NCBI RefSeq assembly: GCF_028640845.1
Contig: NC_080541.1
Coordinates: forward strand, 176,813,502-176,877,501
Direction: 5' to 3'
DNA from: Ahaetulla prasina
Lineage: Eukaryota; Chordata; Lepidosauria; Squamata; Colubridae
DNA length: 64,000 nucleotides
In this document: piece after piece, positions 23,144 to 33,525 of the stretch
Position numbering within the stretch: the stretch's first letter is position 1
Layout of the letters: every line of letters begins with the position of its first letter
Translations under genes and position numbers: made by a program
The notes under the pieces: model-generated
Seen by the model: the letters and a program-made list of their open reading frames with translations, nothing else
Told to the model about the DNA's origin: nothing
The model's database searches: none

Positions 23144-24056
23144 GCTTCACAGTGCTTTACAGCCCTCTCTAAATGATTTACAGAGCCAGGATATTGCCAC
23201 CAACAATCTGGGTCCTTGTTTATTTTATTCACCCATTTCATATAAATATTGATGCTGCTATTGTGTTCAAAGCAGTTGGTTAAATAGTTCTGTGAGATAA
23301 AGATCTGATCTTTGTCATTCATACAGTCATTATTTACCCCATTAATTGTTCCTGGAGCAGCAAAAGCTCCATCATTGGCCACTTTTTTATAAGTCTAGGT
23401 TTTAGAGCTTGATCCTTCCAAGAGGATTGGTGAGTATCTGGTAGAAAACAGTGTTATCGGTGAAGATAACTGAAGAAGCAATAGAGCATAACTAAAATGT
23501 ATAAATCTAAAATAATAAGCATGGCTGAAAATGCAGGACAATTTATTATGTAATAACTCATTGACCTAAACTGGAATATATGGGAATCTGGTAATTGTAA
23601 ATAAGTTTTTATTTGCTTCCATTTATCCAGGTTATTTCTTACTGAAGGAAGATTTATAGTCAAAACAATTGATTCTCCAACACACATGCATGGACCACAC
23701 ACACTTCTCTTTAATTCTTTCACTTTCAGTAATTGACATTTTGAAGGAGAAAAAACCCCACACAATTTGTAAGCAAGCCATCGTTATAAGTTTCAGCAAG
23801 TACAAAAAAGAAAAAGTGAATGGTAACTATTTGCTCACAAATCATCAATTCATGGTAGTTACTCTCATTTCTTTGAAGAAGGGCACTGTGTGCATGTTAA
23901 GCAGTGATAGCAGTGCTGCTATTTTGGATGACACAAACACTGTTCTCAAATTAAAATCCATAAGGCTGGACTTGCCTATATAGAGCAGAACAATCATTTC
24001 AGTCAGCACTGCTGGGGGAGAGGGGATCAGTGGCTATTTCCTGAATGTTTCTACAG

Positions 24057-24255
24057 TAAATAAGATGGAATTTAACTGGAACAAATACAAAGTTCTGCAT
24101 TTGGATAAGAAGCATGTAAGAGAGTAATATAAGATGGGACTCTGACTTGGGAGTAGTATATGTGAAAAGGATCTTGGTGCCCTTGTCAACCACAAGTTGT
24201 ACATAAGTCAACAACGTGATACAGCCGCAAAAAAGCCAAATGCTATCTTAGGGTA
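24057..24255 (+). mobile_element. Fragment of LINE reverse transcriptase
   Basis: The plus strand reads KMEFNWNKYKVLHL, then, after stops, CEKDLGALVNHKL and ISQQRDTAAKKPNAILG. This is the RT palm/thumb region typical of LINEs in vertebrates. The right joint of the tandem duplication (24080) falls inside it, and its first bases are repeated at 18196-18219. Confidence 0.65.
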
Positions 24256-24879
24256 GGATATGTAGTGTTTTTCCTTCTCTTCTAAAAGACCTCTTGTTGA
24301 ATTATAGTGTTTGGAGGTGAGAGAAGAGGGAGGGACCATGTGCTCCTAGCTGAGTCAAATGTTGTGTTGCAAAGAAACTAGATTCACTGTCAACAAATAT
24401 GAAAAAAAGCAGTGCCTTGAGCCAGCTTGGTTTTTTACAGCGTATTTTCCAGAATGATTGCATCAGCCACCACCCTGCAGCAAAGCCTCCAAAGCTAATG
24501 CACTCTCCCACTACATAAACCGCTCAAGTAAATGGTCATTGTGTACATTGGAATTGGTTGCATTCTTCATTGCCATTTAAGAAGCCTGAAAGAGTTCAGT
24601 ACAACACTGGTGTTTGTTTGCATTTACCAGAAGACAAGTCTGCCTGCTGGTTTGTCTGTCTCTCAAATACACCTTCCCTCACACACACATAAATGAACCG
24701 CCTGCCTTGGAGCAAATATTACTACTAGCCTTCTAGACAAACTAGGCTACTTGTTACATCCTGTCCAAGATCCAACTGAGTAACTGCTGGAATGTGGGCA
24801 CTGACAGAAACCCAAGCCGACCTTGGGAATGACTGAATCGTTGCTATTTACAAAATTTATGGCTTCTGCTGTAAAGTCT
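24256..24879. other. Unannotated sequence upstream of the CpG island
   Basis: No repeat or gene recognised. It may be proximal promoter or enhancer sequence of the gene starting in the island, but nothing in it proves this. Confidence 0.4.
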
Positions 24880-27130
24880 TAGCCCACCCTCTAGCCCCCA
24901 TGCCTGAAAGGATGCCGGCAGGGGGCGGCAGGGCACAAAATCCAGGGGTTCCCAGGCAGAGTTTGGGAAAGCGATGCCACGTAGAAGGCCAAGATCTCCG
25001 TCCCCGTCCCCCCCCCCGGTCCTGCTTCGCCCAATCTCTGCCACAGGCCTGAGTAGCAGAACGCGAGAGGTATGTTTGTATTTTAAAGCAGCCTTCCACA
25101 GTAAGGTACCCGCTACATGCCTTTTGCGTTCGTTTCCGTAATTGAGGATTATGGGGGTTGTAGTCCAAGGTATTCACCCGGATGGACGATATTATTATAA
25201 AGGCGGAGGCGGAGTATGCGCCCGCCCCAGTGTGTGGCGGCGGCGTGGAGCGGATGAAAGAAAGCAACATTTGTCAGGGGTGGAGAAGGCGGCTTTGAAC
25301 TGCCCACCCCTCTTCTTTATATGACACACGCCGAGCCAGTCAGATGCTTTGCGCTTGAACTCGCAGGAGCTCCACCGGCCCCAGATAGCCGAGTGAAGAT
25401 CGAACCACGCTGGGCACCCTTATACCAAGGCGCTGCGGGCAGTGCCTAGCGATCCACAGGCTGATCTTTAGGTAGGAGGAAGAGGCCAAAGAAAACAACG
25501 ATCTGTTTTGCTAACCTTTTACGGAGTTAAGCTTTTCTTGCAGGGGGAAAAGCCTCCTGGATCTGTTGCAAGATTGGATGAGGTTAAGGATGGGCACAGT
25601 TGAGAGCGAAAACTTAGACCTCTAGGTGTATTTGTGTTGTACGTAGGTATGACTGTCGATGGTACCGTTTCAAGGTGAGATAAGCGACGCATGCTTGCCT
25701 TTCCCCCACCCTCCTTTTTCCTAACCTGCCTTCCGATGTTTGTGCGTTGAGCTGTCAGTTGTTCGCGCTCTCCAGGCTCGGGCATCCAGACGTTTAAAAA
25801 AAAAAAGATCGGCACGTTTCGCCGCGATCGAATGTGGTTCCTGGTTTTATGCGCGCGCACGCAGACGGAGCCAGGCGCCCCCTAAGCACGCGCCCCGAAC
25901 TGTGGGTGGGGGCTTTCCTTAGCCCGGATCGGTTCCCCTTGTAAATCCTCCCACCCACCCACCCAGCCCCACCCGCGACGGGCCGTTTACCCTTTTCTGT
26001 AGCTTATTATTGCCCGAGCATGCCGGACAGGTATATAGGGTTTCCTTGCCGCGTGGACTGCAGCGCCCAGCGGAGAAGAACGTTAGCCCTTCCCCGAAGT
26101 TCTTGCTCCGCACCGCAAATCCAGACTCGGCGCCGCAGCCCCTCCCCGGAGCTTCGCGGCGTGGCTAGACTGAGAAGCAAGAACGTTCCAATCAGCAAGG
26201 GGGGCGGGATGGCTGGACCGAGCCGACGACGCGGGGAAGGCGGGACCTCTCCGCTTGCCTCCTCCTCCCCACCCCCCGCTTCGAAGCCGCGACCAAAACT
26301 TTCACTAAAGTCGGTGGCGCTCGACACCCCCCCCCCGAGCTGGAGAGCGGGAATCGAAGGTGGGCTTGACACGCGTGCGGACGCTTCGCCCCGACGCGCG
26401 GAGGGCTTGGGAAAGGGAGTTAGCGAGAGCTGCTGGCAGCGAGATCTGATGCAACTTTCTCGCTGAGCCGGGGAAGCGGGGGTGGGAAGGGAGCCACCTT
26501 GACAACGCGCCTGGAGAGAGCCCGCGCGCGAGGCACCAGAGCAGCATGGCCAGGGTAAGCGGCAGCGGCGGCAGGGACTCGAACGCGCGAATCAACGATC
26601 CCCCGAGGCTGTCTGGGGAACCTGTCTGGCCGCGCCAGATTAGAAATAATAATAAAAAAAGAAAGCGGCGGCGTGGATTGTAAACTGGGGTGGGAGTGGC
26701 GTCCGGCATCTTGTGCCTAGCGGGAGAAGAAAACGTGCAGCTAGAAAACCTGAGGCGAAGCTTAAGAGCTGCCAACGCCTCCTTCGGCCTCCAGCGCTGT
26801 GCATTTGCTGCTGTCATTGGCTCCACGGTGACAGGAATTGCCTTTCAGTCTGGCAAAGGATGGCTGCGGTAACCCGGGACCCGAGACTAGGCTTTCTCGG
26901 TCTCGGAGCCTTTCAACGCCGGGATGGGAAGCAGCCTCGCTGCGGCGGGGAAAGATGTTGTTTAGGGGCGTGGTCACTCGCCACCCAGGGGGGTCTCTAC
27001 TGTATGATGTGGAGGGTGGGGCCCTCGCCTGCGTCTCGTCCCGCGGCCAGAGCTGCGGGGGGAGGCTGTAATATTCCACCTCATCATGCGTGGGAGGACG
27101 TGGAACCGCTCCCACGTGGCAGCTGATGCA
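24880..27130. promoter_or_regulatory. CpG island, probable gene promoter
   Basis: This is the only GC- and CpG-rich block of the window, with dense CG dinucleotides from about 25000 to 27100 against AT-rich surroundings. It contains GGGCGGG-type Sp1-like boxes (for example 26199-26206), a TATA-like TATTATAAAGG at 25189-25201 and no interspersed repeats. All its long open frames overlap on both strands, as expected from low stop density, and are not called. It is probably the promoter and 5' UTR of the gene whose first exon may lie at 26546. Confidence 0.8.
26546..26554 (+). CDS. Candidate first coding exon end (Met-Ala-Arg) with splice donor
   Basis: Within the CpG island, GCAGCATGG gives a start codon in strong context (A at -3, G at +4). 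Three codons later stands AGG|GTAAGC, a near-consensus donor at 26555. A host gene could start here with a very short coding first exon and a long first intron; this fits the repeat-filled sequence downstream. No second exon is certain, so neither the gene nor its function is known. The alternative is a non-coding CpG island with a chance match. Confidence 0.35.
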
Positions 27131-27363
27131 ACCCCCGCTTCGCACCCATCGTGCTTTTAAACGTTGGGCATCCTCTCCTGTCAGGTGTTTAGGATCGTTC
27201 CGGATCAATATTTATCCCCTTTGGGATATTTCTCAAGCCGTTGGCTAGTGAAAGCCTCTCCACTGGACCACGCTGTAGCATAAAGTATGGAATTAGCTGA
27301 AGGGTTGATTTAGCAGAATAAGGGCTGACTGTTGTCAGTGGTCCCTTTTTTTTTCCTCATAGG

Positions 27364-27500
27364 ACACTGGGTATGTATGTATCTGTATGTATGTATGTGT
27401 GTGTGTGTATCTCTGTGTGCGTATATGTATGTATATATATGTATGTATGTATATGTATGTATATGTATATGTATGTATGTATGTATGTATGTATTTGTAT
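27364..27500 (+). repeat. (GTAT)n / (GT)n microsatellite
   Basis: An imperfect array of GTAT units mixed with GTGT and CTGT units, ending at the left arm of the foldback at 27502. Confidence 0.9.
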
Positions 27501-27501
27501 T

Positions 27502-27652
27502 CCATCCTTCCCGCTTATGGAAGAGCGGTAATTCCTTTTAGCAAGATCTTCTCAGTCTAAGCAGGTAATGCATTGTGTTTATGGATCACCTGCTTAGATT
27601 GAGAAGATCTTGTTAAAAGGAATTACTGCTCTTTCATAAGAGGGAAGGATGG
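27502..27652 (+). repeat. Foldback with 65-bp arms and 21-nt loop
   Basis: The arms are 27502-27566 and 27588-27652. They match as inverted repeats at 60 of 65 positions. Four of the five differences are G on the left against T on the right, which still pair as G-U in a plus-strand RNA. There is no 8-bp target duplication and no known repeat name. Confidence 0.9.
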
Positions 27653-28984
27653 GGCCCAAGCATAAATCTACAGGAAACAAACTGCATAGTTTAAGAGCAA
27701 CATTAAAAGTATTTGGAAGATAGTTTGTCAATACATGTCAGAAGCTGAGTACTATACAAATGTCTTTACTATTCTGTTTCCTTTTCTCTCTCTCTTTAAC
27801 CAAATGCATAAACCTCCCTTTCTATTTTCTAGTTGATCAGTTGCCAAAGGAGAAAAAAAAATTCAGCCAACATTCATTTGCCAATAAATAGTAACTCACG
27901 CTATCTTGATAAAAATAATCTACCAAAACATACACTGGGAACTGAAGGAGTAGCAATATAAGAATAAAATGTAACCATTCAAAAGTGTGTTTTCAGTGTA
28001 ACAATATAATTGCTATAGAGTTTTATTTGTGATTCAGTTAAATTGCTGTTTTATTTAAAGCGTACTGTACCAAACTGTTCAACCTGTTGCAGATCCCTTA
28101 ATAAATGAAACAACTTCCTGATTACAGGAAGTTATTCACATAATAAAATGGGAGTGGGTAGGTTTGTAAAATAAAGAAGTTTAAATATTAAAGATTTTGC
28201 CATGAGCATTCTTGAGAAGCACAAGTGTCACTTCCAATCCAGATTCAGAAACTGTGATAGATTCATTTTAAAAAATGAACAGAAATTTCAAAATTACTGT
28301 GTAATTTTACATTACATTTCATAATAAAAACAGTTCTATGTTGCTAAAAGAGGAAAATCTTTCTTTTACAGCATCAGCTTTGCAGGTTAAGATATTTTTC
28401 TGAACGGCATGAAATGATAATTTAAATTGGAGATGGGAAGTTTTTATTGTTGGGATTGTACATTTGTACCATGCAAATATATGGACATAAACCCCTAGAT
28501 TTTAGTACAGTCTTCTTGCAGAAACGATCTATCCACCCTTGAGAAGGTGATACTACAGGTTCATTTTAATATATATCTATTTTTGTGTGACAGTAGCCAT
28601 TGCTGTAGTTGTCTTCCAAAACAAGTTCCAATATGGGTGCAGTACTCCCAAGCTTCCAAGGGTCCAAGGTTGGCAATTTAAGATTGGGTAGCATAGTATG
28701 ATGCCTTTGAAGTGAATCAGTAGTCCTAGGAGATGGCAGAACCCAAATGACCTTGGCTGATCTTAAAATAGCTTACTAGGGTCAGGCCTAGTTGGCACTT
28801 GCATGGAAGGATCGTAAGTAGACTTGAGAAATGAAAAAAGACACCACAGACAGGGCAGAGGCAAACAATTCTGTGCCTTTTATAAGAAAACAAGGATGTG
28901 TGCTTGTGTGCTTGTGGGATAACCAGGAATGAAGTTCAACTTGAATTAATTTAGCCTTTGAGTGAATCTGTAACAACTTTAGAG
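27653..28984. other. Unannotated intron-like sequence
   Basis: AT-rich; no repeat family, exon or RNA gene recognised. Confidence 0.5.
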
Positions 28985-29330
28985 AACTGATTCCTGTCAA
29001 TATAACATTATGACTAAGCTAGGCCAGATACCAGCGCCTGGAGGCTCAGCGGGCTGAGATGGTCAGCCAGTTCCAGGCCATGATGCAGTCCCATTGGAAC
29101 AAGGCCCTCTGGCACTTCGCCACCAGCAGCGCTTCCCTCCAGCATTTGCCCAAATCCCCACACCAGGTGGCTGAAGCAGATACCAAGTCGGAATTTCTGC
29201 CTCCCTCCGACTTGCGTAAAAAGACCCCGAAGTGGATCTCTGCAGCAACACAAATGTTCATTGCACGTATCCGACCCAGTGGCCGTAGTTTGAGGACCCC
29301 TGATTTAGTGCAAGATAAAAAATGCAAATA
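28985..29330 (+). pseudogene. Unrecognised coding-like fragment, Gln/His-rich
   Basis: The plus frame reads RYQRLEAQRAEMVSQF..., then a His/Ser-rich stretch up to about 29220, with balanced GC-rich codons unlike the AT-rich surroundings. It then enters sequence resembling the end of a hAT repeat (GTTTGAGGACCCCTG, about 29289-29303). The helix-like start could be the coiled-coil tail of a transposon-derived or retrocopied protein. No start, splice sites or family could be assigned. Confidence 0.35.
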
Positions 29331-29432
29331 ATTTTTCTGTGGACCACCAAATTTTTCTCATGGACCACCAGTTGGTGATCACTGGACTAGAAGACTCCCA
29401 AGGTCCCTTCCAACTCTTATTTTATGTTCTAT
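29331..29432 (+). mobile_element. LINE 3' tail fragment
   Basis: The block CAAGGTCCCTTCCAACTCT is a common LINE 3' end in reptiles and birds; a related end is at 48225-48360. Confidence 0.4.
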
Positions 29433-30061
29433 GAGTGGAAAATGCACCCTGCTCTATCAAATGCATATTCCACTAATGACTCCTTTTTCTACCTCTCTTT
29501 CATCCTGAGACACCATGCCATCTCTGGCAAAGCTTCCCCATACCCTTTTGTGAGATGTCCCTGCTATTTTACAGAATTCTTATTGCACTTCCTTGTTTTT
29601 GGCATGGCAGAGTAGAAAACTTTTCTGCATCCCAATGCAGTAGGAGTTTGTTGGCAGGACAAGGACTGCTCAGGATGAAAAGGAAAACATCATTCCAGTC
29701 CCTGTCCAGAGTGGGGGCATCTTAATTGCATCTAGGGATGGGGTCAGACCCCATATCACATAATACTTCCTGTGTCACCTTTTCCTGCCTCTTTGTGTAG
29801 AGTGCAATTTTTCTTGTTTGGTCCTTGACAACAGTAGGGAATATCTTTCACATACTTCCTTAAATTCAGGACACTGAAGCAGAAAGAGCCTCTGTTTCAT
29901 TATCCCCTCACTGTCCCTTTGGTTGCACAATTTCTTCTTTAGCTGAGAGGTTCTTTGTTGTGTTTGCTGCATTTCCACCTTGGTTTCTTGGCCTGTGATT
30001 TAACTACAAAGAGAATGTTTACAATATCCTCCCATGAAGCAAAATGAACATTTCTTCTCAG
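29433..30061. other. Unannotated intron-like sequence
   Basis: Short overlapping frames only; nothing recognised. Confidence 0.45.
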
Positions 30062-30103
30062 TGTTTCTCAGAGCCGGACCTTAACCTGCTGGGAGACAGT
30101 AAG
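30062..30103 (+). other. Possible small internal exon (42 nt)
   Basis: TTTCTTCTCAG precedes it and AAG|GTAAAA follows, so acceptor and donor signals flank a 42-nt open segment. Read after Met-Ala-Arg of the candidate first exon it would give CFSEPDLNLLGDSK in frame. A second acceptor at 30071 would give a 32-nt exon in another frame. I recognise neither peptide. Chance occurrence of such pairs is common. Confidence 0.2.
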
Positions 30104-30846
30104 GTAAAAATTGGTTTACTGATCTTACTTTGAAGTCCTTTCTGATACTGAGAGCAGAGTGTAACAATAGCTAAGAGCATTTTCATTTGTCAGCCTTGTG
30201 ATAATAGCATGACTTTTTTATCATAAGGAGGTAATCAACATTTCAGTATCATATACCTGGAGTTATAAGCTTGCTGCGTATTTAAATTGGAGAGCAGCAC
30301 TAATATTGCCAAAACAATAAATTGCTCTTATTGTTATTGTTCTTTGTTTGGATAGGTATATGTCGTCCCTTTCCTCCAGAATTTCAAGGTGGTGTAAAGA
30401 ACACATCTAATTTTCCTCCACATCAACCCTGAGAGACAAAATCACCCAGAATTCAGAAGTTATCCAGTGAATTTCAGTGGTTGAATGTAGACATGAATTT
30501 AGGTCTCCTTGATCCTCATCCAAGACCTTAATCTCTATACCTCACTAGACGTGTATTATAAAAAGATATTCTTTTTTTTTAAAAAAAAAGCAAGAGATGG
30601 ACTCAGAGGGGTAATAGGTGCACTATTGTAAGACCTGAATAACCAGTTAGGGACAAATCATTATGGAGAAGACCTATAAATATGCTCTAATAAAAATTAA
30701 TATCTACTTGATGACACATAATAATCAGTTTCTAAAGCACATCAAATCAGATTTTTATCTGTTGTTTTTACATCATTTCCTCTTATTGATGAAAATTCTC
30801 AGTCATTAAGGTAGAGTTGTCTGTGAGTCATGGCAACGGGACTTTT

Positions 30847-30902
30847 TTTCTTGTTGGTTTGAAACAATGATAAGCAACAAAATATTTCAAACCAACAAGA
30901 AA
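30847..30902. repeat. Perfect 18-bp inverted repeat, 20-nt loop
   Basis: TTTCTTGTTGGTTTGAAA at 30847-30864 and its exact complement at 30885-30902. Confidence 0.95.
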
Positions 30903-31434
30903 AGAAGCTCAGTTTCTATAATTCAACTTCCAGACCATTTCTGCTTCTGTGGCTCTAGTGAGCCATGAGAAGAGCCTTCATGGGACACTGCACTGTTTCC
31001 CCATGAGCTTGAGAAAATCTGCCACTTTTCCGCCTTTCAGGCTTCTGGGATTTTGCAAAACACAAGTTTATATTTCTGTTTTAAAGTCTTTATCTCTTCT
31101 TTTTGCATTCCATCTCTCTCTTTTGAAAGTGGCAGCAAGAATAGCTTTCTCTGGCTGCTCAGTTTTTTGCCGAGTTCTATTATTTATTTACTAAATTTAT
31201 ATGCCACCCACCTATGCAAAGCGACTCTGAGGGGTTTACAATACAATAAAAACACATACACACAAATATTAAACTTAGATGAATTAGATGAAACTAGGCA
31301 CCAAATATATGAGCGGTGTGATCTTCTCTCCACCAGCCACCTTCAGCAGAAGGTGCCCCCAATTGGCAGAGCTAGGTTTTGAGGGCCTTCCAGAAGGCCA
31401 AGAGGATGGAGGCAGATCTCATCTCCAGGTGCAT

Positions 31435-31732
31435 CAGTGGTAGGTTTCTACCAGTGGTGGGATTCAAATAATTTAACAACCGGTTCTCTGCCCTAATGAT
31501 TTCTTCCAACAACCAGTTCACCAAACTGCTCAGAAAGTTAACAACCGGTTCTCCCGAAGTGGTGCAAACTGGCTGAATCCCACCACTGGTTTCTACCTAT
31601 TTGCCCTGGTTCAGGCAAACCGGTAGTGGCAGCAGCAGGAGGCTCCATCCACCCACCCGGACGTCATCATGGGTGCTCTGCGCACGCTCCCGATTCCAAA
31701 ACAGTAGCGAAGGTAAGAGGAATCCACTACTG
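31435..31732. mobile_element. hAT-type element, family 3 (outer)
   Basis: It starts CAGTGGTAGGTTTCTAC and ends GGAATCCACTACTG. The octamers aggtgcat (31427-31434) and aagtgcat (31733-31740) flank it with one mismatch. It contains a GC-rich body (CGGTAGTGGCAGCAGCAGG) and is itself the target of the element at 31452. Confidence 0.75.
31452..31588. mobile_element. hAT-type element, family 4 (inner, 137 bp)
   Basis: The ends CAGTGGTGGGATTCA and TGAATCCCACCACTG are perfect inverted repeats. The octamer gtttctac flanks it exactly (31444-31451, 31589-31596) and belongs to the outer element. Internal CAACCGGTTCTC is repeated. A same-length copy lies at 56566-56702. Confidence 0.92.
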
Positions 31733-32084
31733 AAGTGCATGATATTCCAAAGGATGGAGGCCACAGCAGAAAAGGTTCTTCTAGATCCCACCACTCAAAA
31801 TTCCTTGACTGACAGGGATCACATCATGCGTCCTCTGCTGGAGCAAGTGAGGCAGGCCAATCTTATAGAGAGAAACAGTTCCTCAGTTTATTATCTGCTA
31901 TATTGCTCTCTTATGCCACAGCCATTTCTAGTGGGATTTGTTGCTGCATCTCTCTTCACCACCTCAGTTTTCAGTTGCTCATGTTTTCTTCAGGCATGTG
32001 CCAACAAATTTTACCATTTTTGTTTCATGTGCTCCCTGCCTGGTCTCAGCAGGTTAGTAGTGAAGTAACAATTGGCACTGTTTA

Positions 32085-32755
32085 ATTTATTCCCCACCTT
32101 TTTGCTCAAAGTAGCTTATGGCTATTATAAATAGAAAGTACAAAATGTAAGAATACTGTGTTATGTTTAAAATCAAAACAACATTTAAAATAAATATCAT
32201 TGAAGCTAAAGTTCTGCTCGGCTAATAATTACAGGCTTGGTGAAACTAACTTTCTAAATTCTGGGGTCCAAATGCATCACTTTGGGAAGTGCATGGAGGC
32301 TATACAAGAGAAGACCCTTTCTGGTGTACTAGAACTTCTGGAAGCAGGAGGAAGGGAGAATCCAGGGGTATATTGGAGCTGGCTTGCAGCAGCCCATTTT
32401 TACATTTTCAGGAATATTGCAAGCCATCTGAATCATGCCACTTGTGTCCCGATCAACTGTTTGGTGGCTCACAGCACCACAGTTGCATTGGAACTGGCAG
32501 GACCAAATATTACATTTACCAGCACACCACTGGGGGAATCTTCCAGAAGCTTCTCCAGCTGACAATCTGGCAAATAGTTGACCAGTAAGCTGTTTAGGGC
32601 TTTAAAGGTTAGCGTAAGCACCTTAACCTGTGCCCAATAGGCCATTTCAAATTTTTCAGTATAGTACCGTGTGATTTCTGCAGCCTGTACCAGCAGCCTG
32701 GCTGTTGCATTTTGCACCAATTTCCAGACAATTTTTAAAGACAGTCTCATAGTTT
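32085..32755 (-). mobile_element. Decayed LINE reverse transcriptase C-terminus
   Basis: The minus frame 32469-32750 reads LVQNATARLLVQAAEITRYY and then FKALNSLLVNYLPD, the conserved C-terminal LINE blocks (VQNAAAR; FKALNG). The rest of the region to 32085 fits a 3' UTR. It abuts the plus-oriented LINE at 32757. Confidence 0.7.
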
Positions 32756-32756
32756 A

Positions 32757-33520
32757 ATAATGTTTTCATATATGAACAGTCCACTCCTAATAGTTAATGG
32801 TATGACTAGTGCAATCAGGAGGATTTTGAGGAACTTCAATCGCAATATTACAAGAGCAAAAAATAGATTCAAGCTTAATGTCAACCGCTTCAAACTTGAT
32901 TGCAGAAAATATGACTTCTGTAACAGAGTTGTTAATGCTTGGAACTCATTACCTGACTCCATTGTCTCTACTCAAAATCCCAAAATCTTCAACCAAAATC
33001 TTCAACCAAAAACTTCCCAGGGGCTGGGAAGTGGTTCACCAGGCTAATGCAGCCAGTTATTAACACACAGCTGCCTGCAGTTACAATTACTGCAGGCTCG
33101 AGTCCCACCAGGCCCAAGGTTGACTCAGCCTTCCATCCTTTATAAGGTAGGTAAAATGAGGACCCAGATTGTGGGGGGGGGGGCAATAAGTTGACTTTGT
33201 ATATAAATATACAAATAGGATGAGACTATTGCCTTACACAATGTAAGCCGCCCTGAGTCTTCGGAGAAGGGCGGGATATAAATTCAAATAAAAAAAATAA
33301 AAAAACCTGTCTACTATTGACCTCACCCCATTCCTAAAAGGACTATAAGAGGCGTGCATAAGAGCACAAAAGTGCCTACCGTTCCTGTCCTATTGTTCCC
33401 TTCATTATATCAAATTAATATAGTTGATGCATATTTTTTTACTTATATATATATATATATTTTCTTCAAGATATGTTGTTTTATTTATAACAACGTTTGT
33501 GTATACTGTTGTGACAAAAA
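32757..33520 (+). mobile_element. L3/CR1-like LINE 3' end, split by a SINE
   Basis: The plus frame 32760-33005 ends a reverse transcriptase (NRVVNAWNSLPDSIV). After the SINE at 33009-33297 the 3' UTR resumes (CTGTCTACTATTGACCTCA) and ends at GTATACTGTTGTGAC. It is the same family as 9335-9780, here in the opposite orientation. Confidence 0.7.
33009..33297 (+). mobile_element. tRNA-derived SINE with CR1-like tail
   Basis: A tRNA-like head with box B-like GGCTCGAGTCCCACC, then GGTTGACTCAGCCTTCCATC, a G-run (33174-33182), and a CR1-like end (GCCGCCCTGAGTCTTCGGAG) with an A-rich tail. It is inserted into a LINE at CAACCAAAAACT. Confidence 0.8.
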
Positions 33521-33525
33521 GAAAT

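Larger units (their letters stand above)
18220..24080 (+). repeat. Tandem duplication, unit B (5,861 bp)
   Basis: It starts inside the L1-like element (18220 matches 2832) directly after the last base of unit A, with only 2-3 bp of shared sequence at the joint. It ends at 24080, where it continues into a LINE fragment that unit A lacks beyond 18219. B therefore keeps the ancestral right flank. It lacks the three retroelements of unit A and shows their empty sites. Confidence 0.93.
31175..31920 (-). mobile_element. Older CR1 3' end, split by nested hAT elements
   Basis: The minus strand holds a CR1 3' end like that at 8427. It starts at a TTTA-rich tail near 31178, with a GGCCTTCCAGAAGGCCAAGA block at 31384-31403, and resumes after the hAT elements at 31741 (GATATTCCAAAGGATGGAGG). 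The insertion of the hAT elements at 31435-31732 splits it in two. Confidence 0.6.

Noticed and set aside
26546..26554. Reading the Met-Ala-Arg start as a histone H3 gene
   Set aside because: The sequence goes directly into a splice donor and nothing like the H3 tail follows.
24844..27208. Many long open frames on both strands in the CpG island
   Set aside because: They overlap in several frames and owe their length to GC-rich sequence with few stops; no motifs.
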